A stretch of 64,000 nucleotides of DNA from Flavobacterium denitrificans DSM 15936 (GCF_000425445.1 NZ_KE384378.1:171811-235810), one strand, 5' to 3'. Shown: positions 43,016-52,802, counted from the first letter of the stretch. Notes: generated by a model not told the origin, from the letters alone. Program-made: numbers and translations.

Positions 43016-43780
43016 ATGGCAGTAAATACGAAAATAGCTCTCGTTACAGGCGGAAGCAGAGGTTTAGGAAAAAACATGGCAATGGCAATTGCTAAAAAAG
43101 GACTTGATGTAATTATTACTTACAACAGCAAAAAAGACGAAGCAGATTCATTAGTAAAAGAAATTGAAAATTTGGGTCAAAGAGCCGCTTCAATTCAATT
43201 GAATGTTGGGAATTCTGGAACTTTTGATTCTTTTTTTGAAGAAGTAAAAACAGTTTTAAAAAACACTTTTAAAACGGATAAATTTGATTTTATCGTAAAC
43301 AATGCCGGAATTGGAATTCACAATTCTTTTGAAGGAACTACAGAAGAAGAATTTGATTTACTAACCAATATTCAGTTTAAAGGTCCATTTTTCTTGACTC
43401 AAAAAGCATTAAAAGTCATGAACGACGGAGGCGGAGTTATAAACATTTCAACAGGTTTAGCGCGATTTTCAACTCCAGGTTATGTTGCTTATGCTTCGAT
43501 GAAAGGCGCAATCGAAACTTTGACAAAATACCAAGCAAAAGAATTAGGAGCGCGAAACATTAAAGCCAATGTTGTTGCTCCAGGAGCAATTGAAACCGAT
43601 TTTGGTGGCGGCGTTGTTCGTGATAATCAACAACTAAACAAAATGCTAGCATCAATCACAGCTTTGGGAAGAGTTGGTTTACCAGACGATATTGGCGGTG
43701 TTGTTGCCTTTTTATGTACCGAAGACGCGCGTTGGGTAAATGCTCAAAGAATTGAAGTTTCAGGAGGAATGAATTTGTAA
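43016..43780 (+). CDS. Short-chain dehydrogenase/reductase, unknown substrate
   Basis: A 254-residue SDR with TGGSRGLGKNMA (about 11-22), NNAGIGIHN, catalytic Ser in INISTGLARF, YASMKGA with Tyr and Lys, and C-terminal RIEVSGGMNL. It follows an AraC-type regulator and probably responds to it. It differs from the kduD gene in this window, and nothing around it suggests a uronate substrate. Confidence 0.9.
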   Translation: MAVNTKIALVTGGSRGLGKNMAMAIAKKGLDVIITYNSKKDEADSLVKEIENLGQRAASIQLNVGNSGTFDSFFEEVKTVLKNTFKTDKFDFIVNNAGIGIHNSFEGTTEEEFDLLTNIQFKGPFFLTQKALKVMNDGGGVINISTGLARFSTPGYVAYASMKGAIETLTKYQAKELGARNIKANVVAPGAIETDFGGGVVRDNQQLNKMLASITALGRVGLPDDIGGVVAFLCTEDARWVNAQRIEVSGGMNL

Positions 43781-43808
43781 TCTTGAAAAATACCCCAATA
43801 AAAAAACA

Positions 43809-43838
43809 AAACCCGATAGTCCTAAAACTATCGGGTTT
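43809..43838. terminator. Bidirectional terminator between convergent genes
   Basis: AAACCCGATAG (43809-43819) and CTATCGGGTTT (43828-43838) pair perfectly. It lies between the SDR stop (plus strand) and the PepSY-like gene stop (minus strand), and an A-run before it gives a T-tract on the minus strand. Confidence 0.8.
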
Positions 43839-43875
43839 GCCTTTTAAATATATTGAATTAGTAAGCAAGTATATT

Positions 43876-44349
43876 TCAATTTTTCTCGATAGAGACATCA
43901 AAATCTCCATCTTTATCAAAAACAACATCATAAAATTTGGAGTTTTTTTTAACCCCAACTTCATAAGTCGTTTTATTTTTATCATCCACTACAACCGCAA
44001 TTTCTGTAATAGATTTTGGCGGATAATTCTTTTTCAAATAAGCTTGTGCGCTTAAAGGCAATTTGCTTAGCGGAATTTGCTGCTCAAATGCTTTCAAAAC
44101 TCCCAAATTGTTATAAACGGCAACCGCTTTTGTATTTTTGTCTTTATTGAATTTTGCCTCATAACGAACTTCGTCATCGTCGTCTCCCACATATTCTTCA
44201 GACCAAACTGCCGTTTTACCGGGATATTCTTTTTCAAAAGTAAATTTTACCTTATCTGGAGGTATTATTACTTTTCTCATATTTGTACCTTCTTGTGCAA
44301 AAAGAAAACCATTGCATAAAAAAACAACAATCAGTAAAAGATTTCTCAT
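43876..44349 (-). CDS. Periplasmic PepSY-like protein
   Basis: A 157-residue protein with signal peptide (about 1-18, ending FLFAQ). The two repeats, KFTFEKEYPGKTAVWSEEY with YEAKFN and SAQAYLKKNYPPKSITEIAV with YEVGV, follow the helix-strand pattern of PepSY-like (beta-lactamase-inhibitor-like) domains. Such proteins are periplasmic and often lie near two-component systems; this one is 100 nt downstream of a LytTR response regulator. Its function is unknown. Confidence 0.78.
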   Translation of the reverse strand: MRNLLLIVVFLCNGFLFAQEGTNMRKVIIPPDKVKFTFEKEYPGKTAVWSEEYVGDDDDEVRYEAKFNKDKNTKAVAVYNNLGVLKAFEQQIPLSKLPLSAQAYLKKNYPPKSITEIAVVVDDKNKTTYEVGVKKNSKFYDVVFDKDGDFDVSIEKN

Positions 44350-44451
44350 AATTCCTCATTTACAAATTAATATCTTTAAAATATCGTATTAAAATTACTA
44401 CTTTTAAATGAAGATTAAACGAAGTGCCTCTAAAATATTATCAACAATTTC

Positions 44452-45150
44452 TTATCTTTTTAATCGGTCAGACAATTCTCTTTTGTATGTAATTCCTATT
44501 GGTAATTTTTCATGTTTTATGACTACAAAATCTTTTTCAGTTTCTTCAATTTTATCGAGCGCCACGATATACGATTTATGAATTCGCATAAAACTTTTTT
44601 CTGGAAGACACTTTTCTAATTCGGTTGTCGTTATTGACGCCAAATAAGTTCGTTTTATCGTGTGAAGCTTTACGTAATTCCCAAAACTCTGCGCATACAA
44701 AAGCTGATCTAATTCTATATCGATAAAATAACCGTCAACTTTAACGCTTATTGAATTTACAACTGTTTCTTCTTCTTTGATTTTCAATGATTCCGTTGAA
44801 AAAAAACGGTCAACAGCTTTTAAGAATCTTGGAAAATAAATGGGTTTGAGCAAATAGTCGATTACGCCATAATCGTAACTTTCTAACGCAAATTCGGAAT
44901 ACGCTGTCGTTAAAATTGTTTTAGGATGATTCGGAATGATTTTCAACAATTCCATTCCAGAGATTTCGGGCATATTGATATCTAAAAACATCAAATCAAC
45001 ATGATTTTCACGCAGATAATCCATTGCTTCAATTCCGTTATAGCCTTGAAAAACAAGTTCTAATTGCGGATTCTGTTTGATATAATTCGCTAAAACATAA
45101 TGGGCGGCCGGCTCATCATCAACAATAATGCATTTTTTAGGCTCTTTCAT
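44452..45150 (-). CDS. LytTR-family response regulator
   Basis: A 232-residue protein with an N-terminal receiver (acidic pair IVDDEPAAH at about 11-12, phospho-acceptor Asp57 in MFLDINMPEISG, Lys in LLKPIYF) and a C-terminal LytTR DNA-binding domain (SFGNYVKLHTIKRTYLAS, FMRIHKSYIVALDKI). It is paired with the histidine kinase upstream, with which it overlaps by one base. The divergent efflux operon starting at 46351 is the likely target. Confidence 0.94.
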   Translation of the reverse strand: MKEPKKCIIVDDEPAAHYVLANYIKQNPQLELVFQGYNGIEAMDYLRENHVDLMFLDINMPEISGMELLKIIPNHPKTILTTAYSEFALESYDYGVIDYLLKPIYFPRFLKAVDRFFSTESLKIKEEETVVNSISVKVDGYFIDIELDQLLYAQSFGNYVKLHTIKRTYLASITTTELEKCLPEKSFMRIHKSYIVALDKIEETEKDFVVIKHEKLPIGITYKRELSDRLKR

Positions 45151-46187
45151 TATACAAACTTTTTTAGTTGCAATTTCAAATCAACTATATAGGTATTTTT
45201 TTCATCCTGAATATCTAATTTATAGTTTTTTCCATAAATCAAATTCAGTCTTTCAATAGTGTTTTTCAATCCAATTTTAGTCGAAACAACATCTGTTTTT
45301 TTCGTCGGAATTGAATTGATTACATGCAAATGAAGATCACCATCTTCAACCGTAATAAAAATTCGGACATAACATTTTTCGATTGCGCAAGTTCCATGCT
45401 TAAAGGCATTTTCAATAAAAGCAATCAAAAGCATTGGCGAAATTTTATACGCATTTTCGTTGTCAATTTTAGAGTCAAAAGTAATATCGCAACGGTACCC
45501 TACTCTTTCTTTTTCAAGCTGCACATAACTGTTAATAAACTCCAATTCGTCTTCTAAAGACACACATTGTTTGTTATTGCTTTCGAGCTGATAACGCATT
45601 AATTGCGAAACTTTCATAATCAAATCTGGCGTTCTTTCTGGAAATTCCAAACTGATTCCGTAAAGCGTATTAAAAGTATTGAATAAAAAATGCGGATTCA
45701 ATTGCCCTTTCAACGAATTCAATTGCATTTGGTTAAACAAAAGCGCTTCGTCTGTTTGTTTTCTGTGAATTCTGTAGAATTTAAAAACAATAATCGGGCT
45801 TAAAATACAAACCAAAGTTCCTAAAACGCTAGCCAATTGGTACACATAACTTCGTTGATGCGAGTTTTGATACAAACGACAATTACTGAACATGTCCAGC
45901 ATTGTGATTTCATATAAAATGACCGAGAACACAAAGACTCCAAAAAGAGTCAAGAAAACATACGTTAAAGGGCGTTGGGTTTTGAATAAAATTGGCAAAA
46001 GAAAAAAACGATTAAACTGGGCGTGCAAATACAAAATGAAATAGAAAAAAATGCCCATAAAAATGGAAGTCACAGAACTGAACAGCATCCAATCGTTCTT
46101 TAAAGTATAGATTGTAAATGAAAAAAGAACAACAGCAATTTCCTGCCACCATTTGTTGTCCAGTATATTATCAAACTTTTTATTCAT
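45150..46187 (-). CDS. LytS/YehU-type sensor histidine kinase
   Basis: A 345-residue membrane kinase with four hydrophobic segments in residues about 15-140 and a His_kinase domain with LKGQLNPHFLFNTFNTLYGI (His166) and the ATP-binding IAFIENAFKHG and GLKNTIERL. It has no large periplasmic domain and so probably senses a membrane signal. A small inverted repeat TGTGC/GCACA at 46204-46220 lies 17 nt upstream of the start. The gap to the divergent efflux operon is 163 nt. Confidence 0.94.
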   Translation of the reverse strand: MNKKFDNILDNKWWQEIAVVLFSFTIYTLKNDWMLFSSVTSIFMGIFFYFILYLHAQFNRFFLLPILFKTQRPLTYVFLTLFGVFVFSVILYEITMLDMFSNCRLYQNSHQRSYVYQLASVLGTLVCILSPIIVFKFYRIHRKQTDEALLFNQMQLNSLKGQLNPHFLFNTFNTLYGISLEFPERTPDLIMKVSQLMRYQLESNNKQCVSLEDELEFINSYVQLEKERVGYRCDITFDSKIDNENAYKISPMLLIAFIENAFKHGTCAIEKCYVRIFITVEDGDLHLHVINSIPTKKTDVVSTKIGLKNTIERLNLIYGKNYKLDIQDEKNTYIVDLKLQLKKFV

Positions 46188-46350
46188 TTTTAAAACATAA
46201 TAGTGTGCAAAGTTCGCACAAATATTTAATTCTTTTTTCCAAAAAATGACAAATTCAATTGGTCATTTATCAGTGCAGTACATCACTTAACCTGACTTTT
46301 ATCGATATAAGAGAAATAAATTTGCGGCATAATTTCACATTTTGAGTTTT

Positions 46351-47736
46351 ATGTATTTCAAAAAAATTACCTTATTATTTTTCTTGATTATTACCTCAAT
46401 TGGTTATTCACAAACCTTGTCTTTAAAAGAAGCACTAAAAACAGGTCTTGAAAACTACGGTTCAATCAAAGCAAAAAACAATTACGCCAGCGCCTCAAAA
46501 GAGACTTTAAAACAATCTCGCCGTGATTATCTTCCAAATTTAAATTTATCTGCACAGCAGGATTACGGGACGGTCAACGGTCAGAATGGGCCACTTTACG
46601 GTTTTGGAGGTTTAGGAGTTGCTTCGTCTGGTTTGCCTCTTCCTGAACAAAACTGGAATTCGGCATTTGGAGCGCTTTATTTAGTCAACATGAACTGGGA
46701 TTTTTTCACTTTCGGAAAAACTCAGGAAAAAATCAATTTGGCTAAAGTTGATGTTCAAGCAAAAGAAAATGATTTGAAACAGGAAATGTTTCAGCAAGAA
46801 ATTAAAATTTCAGCCGCTTATTTGAATTTATTGGCAAGCCAAAGGTTACTGATTTCGCAGCAAAAGAATTTAACCCGCGCAGAAGTTTTCAAAAAGACAG
46901 CTGTTGCCCGAGTTAAAAACGGATTATTAGCTGGAGTAGATTCCACCTTGGCAACTGCAGAAGTTTCAAAAGCAAAAATCGCCTTGAATCTTGCGCGAAA
47001 TTTTGTCAAAGAACAAAACAACAAATTAGTTGATTTAATGGGAGTTGCGCCTCAGGATTTTATTGCTGATACTTTATTTGTAAATCAAATTCCGAAAGAG
47101 GTTTTAAGATCAACAGCTTCAACTGACAGTTTGCATCCTCTATTGCAGTTTTACAAAACCAAAATTGATTACAGCAATCAACAAGTTAAATTATACAAAC
47201 GCTTTTATTACCCAACAATGAGTGCTTTTGGTATTTTGCAAACCAGAGCTTCAGGTTTTGAAGCTGGTTATGCAGCAGATCAATCGGCTTTTAGCAGAAA
47301 TTATTGGGATGGTGTAAATCCGGATCGCTCTAATTATTTAGTTGGAGTTGGAATCACTTGGAATTTGACAACACCTTTTAGAGCAAACAAACAAGTTACT
47401 TCGCAAAAATTTGTTTCGCAGGCTTTGCAAGAAGAATACAACCAAGCCAGCAGAGAATTGCAATCGCAACTAACATTTGCCGAAGATAAAATCAGAATCA
47501 CTTTAGAGAATTATGCCGAAGCGCCAATTCAAGTCAATGCCGCACAACGCGCTTATATTCAAAAATCGACTTTATACAAAAACGGTTTGACCGATTTAAC
47601 CGATTTGACTCAAACCATGTTTACGCTAAATCGCGCTGAAATTGACCGCGATATCGTCAACAATAATGTATGGCAATCGTTTTTGCTGAAAGTTGCTGCA
47701 ACGGGCAATTTCGACTTATTTATAAATGAATTTTAA
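46351..47736 (+). CDS. TolC-family outer-membrane efflux protein
   Basis: The ATG at 46351 gives MYFKKITLLFFLIITSIGYS, a good signal peptide; an earlier TTG (46342) is unlikely. The 461-residue protein shows two related halves with long helical segments and the outer membrane efflux protein pattern (LSLKEALKTGLENYGSIKAK). It forms the exit duct for the RND pump encoded 11 nt downstream. The operon order is OMF-RND-adaptor. Confidence 0.92.
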   Translation: MYFKKITLLFFLIITSIGYSQTLSLKEALKTGLENYGSIKAKNNYASASKETLKQSRRDYLPNLNLSAQQDYGTVNGQNGPLYGFGGLGVASSGLPLPEQNWNSAFGALYLVNMNWDFFTFGKTQEKINLAKVDVQAKENDLKQEMFQQEIKISAAYLNLLASQRLLISQQKNLTRAEVFKKTAVARVKNGLLAGVDSTLATAEVSKAKIALNLARNFVKEQNNKLVDLMGVAPQDFIADTLFVNQIPKEVLRSTASTDSLHPLLQFYKTKIDYSNQQVKLYKRFYYPTMSAFGILQTRASGFEAGYAADQSAFSRNYWDGVNPDRSNYLVGVGITWNLTTPFRANKQVTSQKFVSQALQEEYNQASRELQSQLTFAEDKIRITLENYAEAPIQVNAAQRAYIQKSTLYKNGLTDLTDLTQTMFTLNRAEIDRDIVNNNVWQSFLLKVAATGNFDLFINEF

Positions 47737-47747
47737 TTAAAAGCCAA

Positions 47748-50700
47748 ATGAATTTAATACGTTTTGCACTCCGCAAGCCCATTTCCATCTTAGTATTGGT
47801 TGCGGGTCTATTTTTCTTCGGAATTGGTGCCATCAAAGACATTAAGGTAGATATTTTGCCAAAAATGAATTTGCCGGTAATTTATATTGCGCATCCGTTT
47901 GGAGGCTACACACCAGACCAAATGGAAGCTTATTTTGCAAAAAACTACGTCAACGTTTTGCCTTTCTCAAATGGTATAAAATCAGTTGAGACTAAAAATA
48001 TTCAGGGGTTAATGATTATGAAATTAACCTATTATGAAGGAACAAATATGGCTCAGGCCGCTGCCGAATTGAGTGCACTTTCAAACCGAATCCAAGCGGT
48101 TTTTCCTCCGGGAACTCAGCCACCGTTTATTATTCGTTTTGATGCTTCTTCTCTTCCAATTGGGCAATTGGTTTTGAGCAGTAAAATCAGATCAAACAAT
48201 GAATTGCAGGATTTAGCCAACGTTTATGTTCGTGCTTCATTTACTTCAATTCCTGGTTTATTGTCTCCAGCTCCTTTTGGCGGAAGTCCAAGAACAATTG
48301 AGGTAAATATTGATCCAGATTTAATGCGTTCGCACAATATGACGCCAGATCAAGTTGTAGAAGCAATTCGTTTGAACAATCAAACTGCGCCTTCTGGAAA
48401 CGTGCGTATAGGCGACAAAAATTATATTACGCCAACAAATAATACTATTAAAGAAGTTAAAGATTTTGCAGAAATTCCTTTATTCAAAGGAGGCGTTCAA
48501 AACTTAAAATTAGGAGATATTGCAAATGTAAAAGATGGTGCCGATATCACGCAGGGTTATGCATTAGTAAATGGGAAACGATCGGTTTATATCAGTATTG
48601 CAAAAGCGGGAGACGCTTCGACTTGGGATGTAGTTCAGAAATTGAAAGCTGAACTTCCAAAAATTCAAAGTACACTTCCTGAAGACGTAAACATTACATA
48701 CGAATTTGACCAGTCGGTTTATGTAATCAACTCGGTGAAAAGTTTGATTACTGAAGGAATTATCGGAGCGGTTTTAACGGGATTAATGGTATTGTTATTC
48801 TTGGGTGACCGACGTGCGGCTTTGATCGTAATTATGACGATTCCAATTTCGATTATTTCTGGTGTTTTGTTCCTAAAATTATTTGGACAAACCATCAATT
48901 TAATGTCTTTATCAGGATTGGCTTTAGCAATCGGAATTTTAGTGGATGAAAGTACCGTAACGATTGAAAATATTCACCAGCATCTCGATATGGGAAAACC
49001 AAAAGCGCTCGCTATTTGGGATGCCTGTCAGGAAATTGCTTTGCCTAAATTATTGATCTTGCTTTGTATTCTAGCCGTATTTGCTCCAGCATTTACAATG
49101 GTCGGAATTCCGGGAGCGTTGTTTTTGCCACTGGCTTTAGCAATTGGTTTCTCTATGATTATTTCATTCATTTTATCACAAACTTTTGTGCCTGTTATGG
49201 CAAACTGGATGATGAAAGGACATGCAAAACATGAACATACACCCGAAATTACAGACGACGAAGCAGAATTTAATGCTTGTGGATTAACACCTGAATCTGA
49301 ACAAAATCTAATTGGTCAGAAAAAAGAAATGGTGGAAAGAGAGGACTTTAATAATGATAAAAAAATAAGTGCTTTTGAAAGGTTTAGAAATCGTTTCATG
49401 CGAACTTTAGACCGCTTGTTTGTCCATAAAAAAATAACAACCGTTGTTTACTTGGTTGGAGCAACCGTTCTGGCAATTGTCTTTATTAATTTTATTGGAA
49501 AAGATGTTTTCCCGAGAACAAATTCAAGTCAGTTTCAGCTAAGAATGCGCGCTGTTGATGGAACGCGTTTAGAAAGAACGGAAGAACAAGCCAGAATCGT
49601 TTTAAAACAAATCGAGGAAAAAGTGGGCAAAGAACACATCGGAATCAGTTCTGTGTATGTTGGTCAACACCCGTCTCTATTCTCAATCAATCCAATTTAT
49701 CTTTTCATGGCAGGATCACATGAAGCAGTTTTTCAGGTGAGTTTAAAAGATTACCACGCCAATATGGATGAGTTTAAAGATGACTTGAGAGCAAGAATTA
49801 AAAAAGTATTGCCAGACACAAAAGTTTCGTTTGAACCAATTGAATTGACAGACAAAGTTTTGAGCCAAGGTTCTCCTACTCCAATTGAAATTAGAATTGC
49901 AGGAAAAGACAAAAAGCGAAATGAATTATATGCGACTCAAATTGTAGATAAACTAAAAGCAATTTCGTATTTCAGAGATGTACAAATTGGCCAGCCAATT
50001 CATTATCCAGCTATGAACATTGATATTGACAGAACGCGTGCTGCAGAATTAGGCGTTGACATGAATGATATTTCACGTTCGCTTGTGGCTTCGACTTCAT
50101 CATCAAGATATACCGAAAAAAACAACTGGGTAGATGAAAAAGCAGGATTATCATATTCTGTTCAAGTTCAGGTGCCGCTGAACCAAATGAAAAGCAAAAC
50201 CGATATTGGTGAAATTCCGGTTTTAAAAAATTCTCTACGTCCTGTTTTGAGTGACGTTGCTAAAATAACACCCGGATTTGTAAGTGGTGAAAATGACAAT
50301 TTAGGGGCTATGCCATACATTACAGTTACAGCAAACATCAACCAGACCGATTTGGGGACCGCGTCTAAAGATGTTGCTGCAACTTTAAATTCACTAGGAG
50401 AATTGCCACGTGGTTTGTTCATCACTCCTATTGGATTAAGTAAAGTATTGGAGGAAACATTAAGCAGTTTGCAAGTTGGATTATTGGTTGCCGTTTTTGT
50501 AATCTTCTTAATGTTGGCCGCTAATTTCCAGTCATTCAAAGTTTCGCTGGTAATTTTGACAACCGTTCCAGCGGTAGTTTTAGGCGCCTTGATTATGTTG
50601 ACACTCACAGGCTCAACTTTAAATCTGCAATCGTATATGGGAATTATCATGTCGGTTGGGGTGTCGATTGCAAATGCCGTTTTATTGGTTACCAATGCCG

Positions 50701-51038
50701 AACAATTGTGCAAAATAAATGGCAATGCATTAGAATCAGCACGTGAAGCTGCGGCCTTGCGTTTGCGTCCAATTATCATGACTTCGGTTGCGATGATTGC
50801 GGGAATGCTTCCAATGGCAATTGGGCATGGCGAAGGAGGCGAACAAGTTTCTCCGTTAGGAAGAGCGGTTATCGGCGGATTGTTATTTTCTACTTTTGCC
50901 GTATTATTGATCCTGCCACAAATATTTGCTTGGGCACAGGAAAAAACATCAACGCAATCTGTTTCTTTAGATCCTGAAGACGAAGAAAGCATCCATTATA
51001 TCTCATCAATAGGTAAGTCGAAAGTTGGAAAGTCATAA
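47748..51038 (+). CDS. RND-family efflux transporter, inner-membrane pump
   Basis: A 1096-residue protein with the RND layout of 12 membrane helices and two large periplasmic loops. The helix-4 segment GLALAIGILVDESTVTIENI has Asp-Glu where the acridine-type pumps have Asp-Asp. An extra stretch between helices 6 and 7 (about 494-548) contains DFNNDKKISAFE (residues 533-544), which fits an EF-hand-like loop. The last residues (SKVGKS) are encoded by a 7-bp tandem repeat. Substrate is unknown. The adjacent two-component system probably regulates it. Confidence 0.94.
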   Translation: MNLIRFALRKPISILVLVAGLFFFGIGAIKDIKVDILPKMNLPVIYIAHPFGGYTPDQMEAYFAKNYVNVLPFSNGIKSVETKNIQGLMIMKLTYYEGTNMAQAAAELSALSNRIQAVFPPGTQPPFIIRFDASSLPIGQLVLSSKIRSNNELQDLANVYVRASFTSIPGLLSPAPFGGSPRTIEVNIDPDLMRSHNMTPDQVVEAIRLNNQTAPSGNVRIGDKNYITPTNNTIKEVKDFAEIPLFKGGVQNLKLGDIANVKDGADITQGYALVNGKRSVYISIAKAGDASTWDVVQKLKAELPKIQSTLPEDVNITYEFDQSVYVINSVKSLITEGIIGAVLTGLMVLLFLGDRRAALIVIMTIPISIISGVLFLKLFGQTINLMSLSGLALAIGILVDESTVTIENIHQHLDMGKPKALAIWDACQEIALPKLLILLCILAVFAPAFTMVGIPGALFLPLALAIGFSMIISFILSQTFVPVMANWMMKGHAKHEHTPEITDDEAEFNACGLTPESEQNLIGQKKEMVEREDFNNDKKISAFERFRNRFMRTLDRLFVHKKITTVVYLVGATVLAIVFINFIGKDVFPRTNSSQFQLRMRAVDGTRLERTEEQARIVLKQIEEKVGKEHIGISSVYVGQHPSLFSINPIYLFMAGSHEAVFQVSLKDYHANMDEFKDDLRARIKKVLPDTKVSFEPIELTDKVLSQGSPTPIEIRIAGKDKKRNELYATQIVDKLKAISYFRDVQIGQPIHYPAMNIDIDRTRAAELGVDMNDISRSLVASTSSSRYTEKNNWVDEKAGLSYSVQVQVPLNQMKSKTDIGEIPVLKNSLRPVLSDVAKITPGFVSGENDNLGAMPYITVTANINQTDLGTASKDVAATLNSLGELPRGLFITPIGLSKVLEETLSSLQVGLLVAVFVIFLMLAANFQSFKVSLVILTTVPAVVLGALIMLTLTGSTLNLQSYMGIIMSVGVSIANAVLLVTNAEQLCKINGNALESAREAAALRLRPIIMTSVAMIAGMLPMAIGHGEGGEQVSPLGRAVIGGLLFSTFAVLLILPQIFAWAQEKTSTQSVSLDPEDEESIHYISSIGKSKVGKS

Positions 51039-51136
51039 AGTCATAAAGTCGAAAGTCCAAAGTCCAAAGTCCAAAGTCGAAAGTCCAAAGTCCAAAGTCC
51101 AAAGTCGAAAGTCGAAATTCTAAAGTCTAAAGTCGA
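51014..51136. repeat. Tandem 7-bp repeat (AAAGTCN) overlapping the end of the RND gene
   Basis: About 16 imperfect copies of AAAGTCC/AAAGTCG run from the last codons of the RND gene to 78 nt before the adaptor gene. The repeat contributes the C-terminal residues of the pump. Such tracts can vary in length between strains. Confidence 0.85.
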
Positions 51137-51214
51137 ATCATCTTGAAATACTTTGCTAAACTTTTATACTTTCCTCCTATTTAGTAAAACATATTTATTT
51201 TATAAAACCAAAAA

Positions 51215-52300
51215 ATGAAAAATAATATAAAATCAATCGCAATCTTGTTCACCGCTTTAGTGGCACTAAGCAGCTGTGAAAAGAAAAAAAAAGAAACAGC
51301 GACACCAGAAATCGAACCAAAAGTTGAAACTTTTTTGTTACAAAAAGAAAAACTGACTACTGAATTACGTTTGCCAGCCGAATTAACAGGTTTTCAACAA
51401 GTTGATTTGTATGCAAAAGTGAGCAGTTTCGTAAAAACTTTAAAAGTAGATATTGGTTCTAAAGTAAAAAAAGGACAGCTTTTGATTGTTTTAGAAGCTC
51501 CAGAAATCAGCTCACAAGTAGCAGCCGCCGAATCAAGATTAAGATCGATGGAAGCAATTTACGCCACCAGCAAAAGCACTTACAACCGTTTGTACGAAAC
51601 AAGCAAAGTAGAAGGAACGATTTCTAAAAATGATTTAGAAATGGCAAACGGAAAGAAAAATTCTGATTACGCACAATACCAAGCAGCGATTGCGGCACAC
51701 AAAGAAATTTCGATCATGAGAGGTTATCTTGAAATTCGTGCGCCATTTGACGGTGTTGTAGCGGCAAGAAATGTGAATTTAGGAACATTTGTTGGTCCGG
51801 CAGGAAAAGGTTCTGATTTGCCTTTATTGACGATTCAAGAGCAATCAAAATTGCGTTTGGCGGTTTCTGTGCCAGAATTGTACACAGGCTATCTGCACCA
51901 AGGCGACAATATGAGTTTTAATGTAAAATCATTGCCAGATACTTTTACGGCGACAATTCAGAGAATGTCTGGCGCATTGGACTTAAAATTGCGTTCTGAA
52001 AGAGTTGAAATGGACGTGCACAACACCAAAGGAAATTTATTGCCTGGAATGGTTGCCGAAGTTTTATTGCCGCTTAATGCTAAAGACAGCACATTTGTAG
52101 TTCCCAAATCAGCGGTTGTAAATGCTGCAGAAGGAATTTTCGTAATCAAAGTGGTAAACCACAAAGCAACACGAGTTGATGTTAAAAAAGGAAGAGAAAT
52201 CGACGATAAAATCGAAATTTTTGGTGATTTGACTCCAAACGATAAACTGGTAAAAATTGCCAGTGAAGAAACTAAGGAAGGCGATACAATAAACGAATAA
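51215..52300 (+). CDS. RND periplasmic adaptor lipoprotein (membrane fusion protein)
   Basis: A 361-residue protein with a lipoprotein signal (LVALSSCEKKKKE, Cys at about 22). It has the adaptor layout: beta-barrel, lipoyl halves (VDIGSKVKKGQLLIVLEAPE and LEIRAPFDGVVAARNVNLG) around a helical hairpin. It bridges the pump at 47748 and the duct at 46351. It is the last gene of the operon and is followed by a terminator. Confidence 0.93.
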   Translation: MKNNIKSIAILFTALVALSSCEKKKKETATPEIEPKVETFLLQKEKLTTELRLPAELTGFQQVDLYAKVSSFVKTLKVDIGSKVKKGQLLIVLEAPEISSQVAAAESRLRSMEAIYATSKSTYNRLYETSKVEGTISKNDLEMANGKKNSDYAQYQAAIAAHKEISIMRGYLEIRAPFDGVVAARNVNLGTFVGPAGKGSDLPLLTIQEQSKLRLAVSVPELYTGYLHQGDNMSFNVKSLPDTFTATIQRMSGALDLKLRSERVEMDVHNTKGNLLPGMVAEVLLPLNAKDSTFVVPKSAVVNAAEGIFVIKVVNHKATRVDVKKGREIDDKIEIFGDLTPNDKLVKIASEETKEGDTINE

Positions 52301-52411
52301 CCTGCGTTTACGTCTTCTTTTTAGTAGATTACCCAAAAACTGTACGCATTATTTAATGCGAGCATTTTAAAATTTGATTTGGTTTTAAAATGCAAAATTA
52401 AATTTATTTTG

Positions 52412-52449
52412 AAAAGGGAGCGGTGCTATTTTTTAGTGCCGTTCTTTTT
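52412..52449 (+). terminator. Rho-independent terminator after the first efflux operon
   Basis: AAAAGGGAGCGGTGCT pairs with AGTGCCGTTCTTTTTT when G-U pairs are allowed, with a 7-nt loop and a trailing T-run. It lies 112 nt after the adaptor stop. The rest of the 590-bp gap 52301-52890 holds the repeats listed separately. Confidence 0.75.
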
Positions 52450-52499
52450 TTGTTTTTGCCACTAAGACGCTAAGTCACAAAGTTTTTTTTTTATTTTTT

Positions 52500-52602
52500 G
52501 TCATTTCGACCGAAGGGAGAAATCACACTAGAAACTCCGCAAAGTATGTCGCCAATCTTTGTCGATCAACTTGTGTGATTTCTCCCTTCGATCAGAAATG
52601 AC
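52500..52602. repeat. 103-bp palindromic element with 29-bp imperfect arms
   Basis: The left arm 52500-52528 (with CGAAGGGAGAAATCACAC) is matched by 52573-52602 (GTGTGATTTCTCCCTTCG) with small differences. The element has no gene and resembles a small non-autonomous repeat spread through flavobacterial genomes. Confidence 0.7.
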
Positions 52603-52706
52603 AAACTGTGCAAATGATCTATTGTGTGAGATGACCAGCTAAATAAAAAAACTTTATTTCTAAAACTTTGCGAAATACTAAACCTTCCTAATCAAAAAAT
52701 CTTAGC

Positions 52707-52724
52707 TCTCGATAGCTATCGGGA
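52707..52724. repeat. Dispersed palindrome, copy 2
   Basis: CTCGATAGCTATCGGG, a variant of the palindrome at 41724 and 62745. Confidence 0.6.
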
Positions 52725-52754
52725 TTTCAGTAAAACTTATAGACAAAGCCTATC

Positions 52755-52802
52755 AACCTAAAACCTAAAACCTGAAACCTGAAACTTGAAACCTGAAACT
52801 TT
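52755..52802. repeat. Tandem 7-bp repeat (AAACCTG-like)
   Basis: About seven imperfect copies of AAACCTA, AAACCTG or AAACTTG in a row upstream of the lipoprotein gene. Same unit length as the repeat at 51014 but different sequence. Confidence 0.75.

Noticed and set aside
43016..43780. SDR gene considered as a second KduD
   Set aside because: It is paired with an AraC regulator, is clearly different from kduD in sequence, and has no operator of the LacI type upstream.
50168..50992. 274-codon open frame on the minus strand opposite the first RND gene
   Set aside because: The plus-strand frame encodes clear RND membrane helices over the same bases. The minus-strand product has no domain pattern and is a mirror of biased codon use.
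51014..51136. 7-bp tandem repeat considered as a CRISPR array
   Set aside because: The units are 7 bp without spacers, and no cas gene is present.
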